Source: Liquorilactobacillus sucicola DSM 21376 = JCM 15457
GTDB lineage: Bacteria > Bacillota > Bacilli > Lactobacillales > Lactobacillaceae
NCBI RefSeq assembly: GCF_000612445.1
Contig: NZ_BALC01000004.1
Coordinates: 124,001 to 188,000, forward strand
Direction: 5' to 3'
Length of the DNA stretch: 64,000 nt
Below are positions 63,553 through 64,000 of the stretch, piece by piece. How positions within the stretch are numbered: the stretch's first letter is position 1; each line of letters starts with the position of its first letter. The notes beneath the pieces are model-generated. The model ran no database searches and was not told the origin of the DNA. It was given only the letters and a program-made list of their open reading frames with translations. Made by a program: the position numbers and the translations under genes.

Positions 63553-64000
63553 ATGAATAATAAATCAAAAAAAATTGCAGTGGTGACTGCAATGGCGACT
63601 GCAACAACTTGGGCAGTTGGGGGAACGTTAAATACGATTAAAGCTAGTGCTGATACTGTAAGCACTGCGGATCAATCTGATTCTACAAGTACATCTAATG
63701 CTTCTGTTACTTCAAGTTTATCTAGTACTCAGACGCCAGTCGAAAAGGCACAGTCTGATGTAAATTCTGCCAAAGAAAATGTTTCGAAAGCCTCATCAAC
63801 ACAGGAAAATGCGCAAACAAATTATAATGATGCAGCAGCAAATCAATCATCTGCCCAAAAGAACGTTGATCAGGCACAGTCAAATACCGATGCCGCATCG
63901 TCTTCTGTCAAAGATGCACAAAGTAGTGCCTCATCTGCCGCTGATGAAGTTTCATCAGCCCAAAAAACTAATGATGAAGCCACTAGCGAAAATGTTGCTA
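63553..64000 (+). CDS. Coiled-coil surface protein, partial (runs off the window)
   Basis: Open from ATG 63553 (AAAAGGGAG upstream) to the last base. Signal peptide ending KASADTV, then Ser/Ala/Gln heptads (SAKENVSKASSTQENAQTNY). It resembles the N-terminal 150 residues of the wall-anchored protein at 48836, including the shared ADTVS after the signal peptide and the DEAT-x-x-N-hydrophobic motif. Probably a second SEC10/PgrA or related LPXTG protein; the C-terminal part is not in the window. Confidence 0.75.
   Translation, partial: MNNKSKKIAVVTAMATATTWAVGGTLNTIKASADTVSTADQSDSTSTSNASVTSSLSSTQTPVEKAQSDVNSAKENVSKASSTQENAQTNYNDAAANQSSAQKNVDQAQSNTDAASSSVKDAQSSASSAADEVSSAQKTNDEATSENVA

Noticed and set aside
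43782-64000. CRISPR array in the accessory region
   Set aside because: The short repeats here are protein-coding heptads or isolated pairs, not regularly spaced direct repeats.
1-64000. tRNA or rRNA genes
   Set aside because: No cloverleaf or rRNA-like stretch was recognised by eye; a covariance search would settle it.

Overview
The window is a low-GC Gram-positive chromosome segment, almost certainly from a member of the Lactobacillaceae (a Liquorilactobacillus/Ligilactobacillus-type lactobacillus is plausible, but the genus cannot be fixed from sequence alone). Signs are the peptide-utilisation set (PepC, PepI, PepX, OppABCDF), the RexAB form of the AddAB recombination nuclease, TTG starts behind strong Shine-Dalgarno sequences, a preQ1-dependent QueT transporter and LPXTG-type coiled surface proteins.

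Bases 1-43781 are core chromosome. In order: PRPP synthetase, alpha-carbonic anhydrase, PepC, rexB-rexA, an XRE regulator, TerC, a HAD phosphatase, an aldo/keto reductase, a GtrA protein, a preQ1-I riboswitch with queT, then on the minus strand a VOC protein, PepI, PepX and an amino-acid permease. Next come a guanylate-kinase paralogue, a Fur-family regulator, a Ser-rich membrane protein with a partner, the glutamine-type ABC transporter, a second APC permease (frameshifted), HflX, the oppABCDF peptide importer, a phosphoglycerate-mutase-like phosphatase, DedA, a HelD-type helicase (frameshifted near its N-terminus), CoaA and guaA (two frameshifts). Together these genes cover peptide and amino-acid uptake and breakdown, nucleotide and CoA synthesis and DNA repair.

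Bases 43766-58482 form a complete integrated mobile element in the 3' end of guaA. A 14-bp direct repeat (43766-43779 and 58469-58482) marks its ends. The right end carries a tyrosine integrase and a DUF3173-type small protein. Inside these lie a Rep_2/SF3-helicase HUH replication-relaxase protein (frameshifted), an FtsK/TcpA-like coupling ATPase and two small transfer-type genes. This set fits an integrative and mobilizable element (IME) rather than a full conjugative element. The AT-rich cargo on the left is a tight three-gene operon (a sce7726-type PD-(D/E)XK nuclease, a sce7725/beta-family protein and a zinc-ribbon RES-domain protein) followed by a convergent XRE regulator. This is the best candidate in the window for a little-described defence or toxin system. 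A small membrane protein, a lipoprotein, a large wall-anchored SEC10/PgrA-type surface protein and an unrecognised 428-residue protein complete the cargo.

Bases 58483-64000 are still accessory. They hold what is probably the original guaA terminator, a YobI-type membrane P-loop ATPase flanked by imperfect 22-bp direct repeats, a small unknown gene, an XRE regulator and the start of a second surface protein that runs off the window.

Five apparent indels in four genes (permease, helD, guaA twice, rep) all leave good coding potential on both sides. Indel errors in the assembly are the simplest explanation, above all for the normally indispensable guaA.
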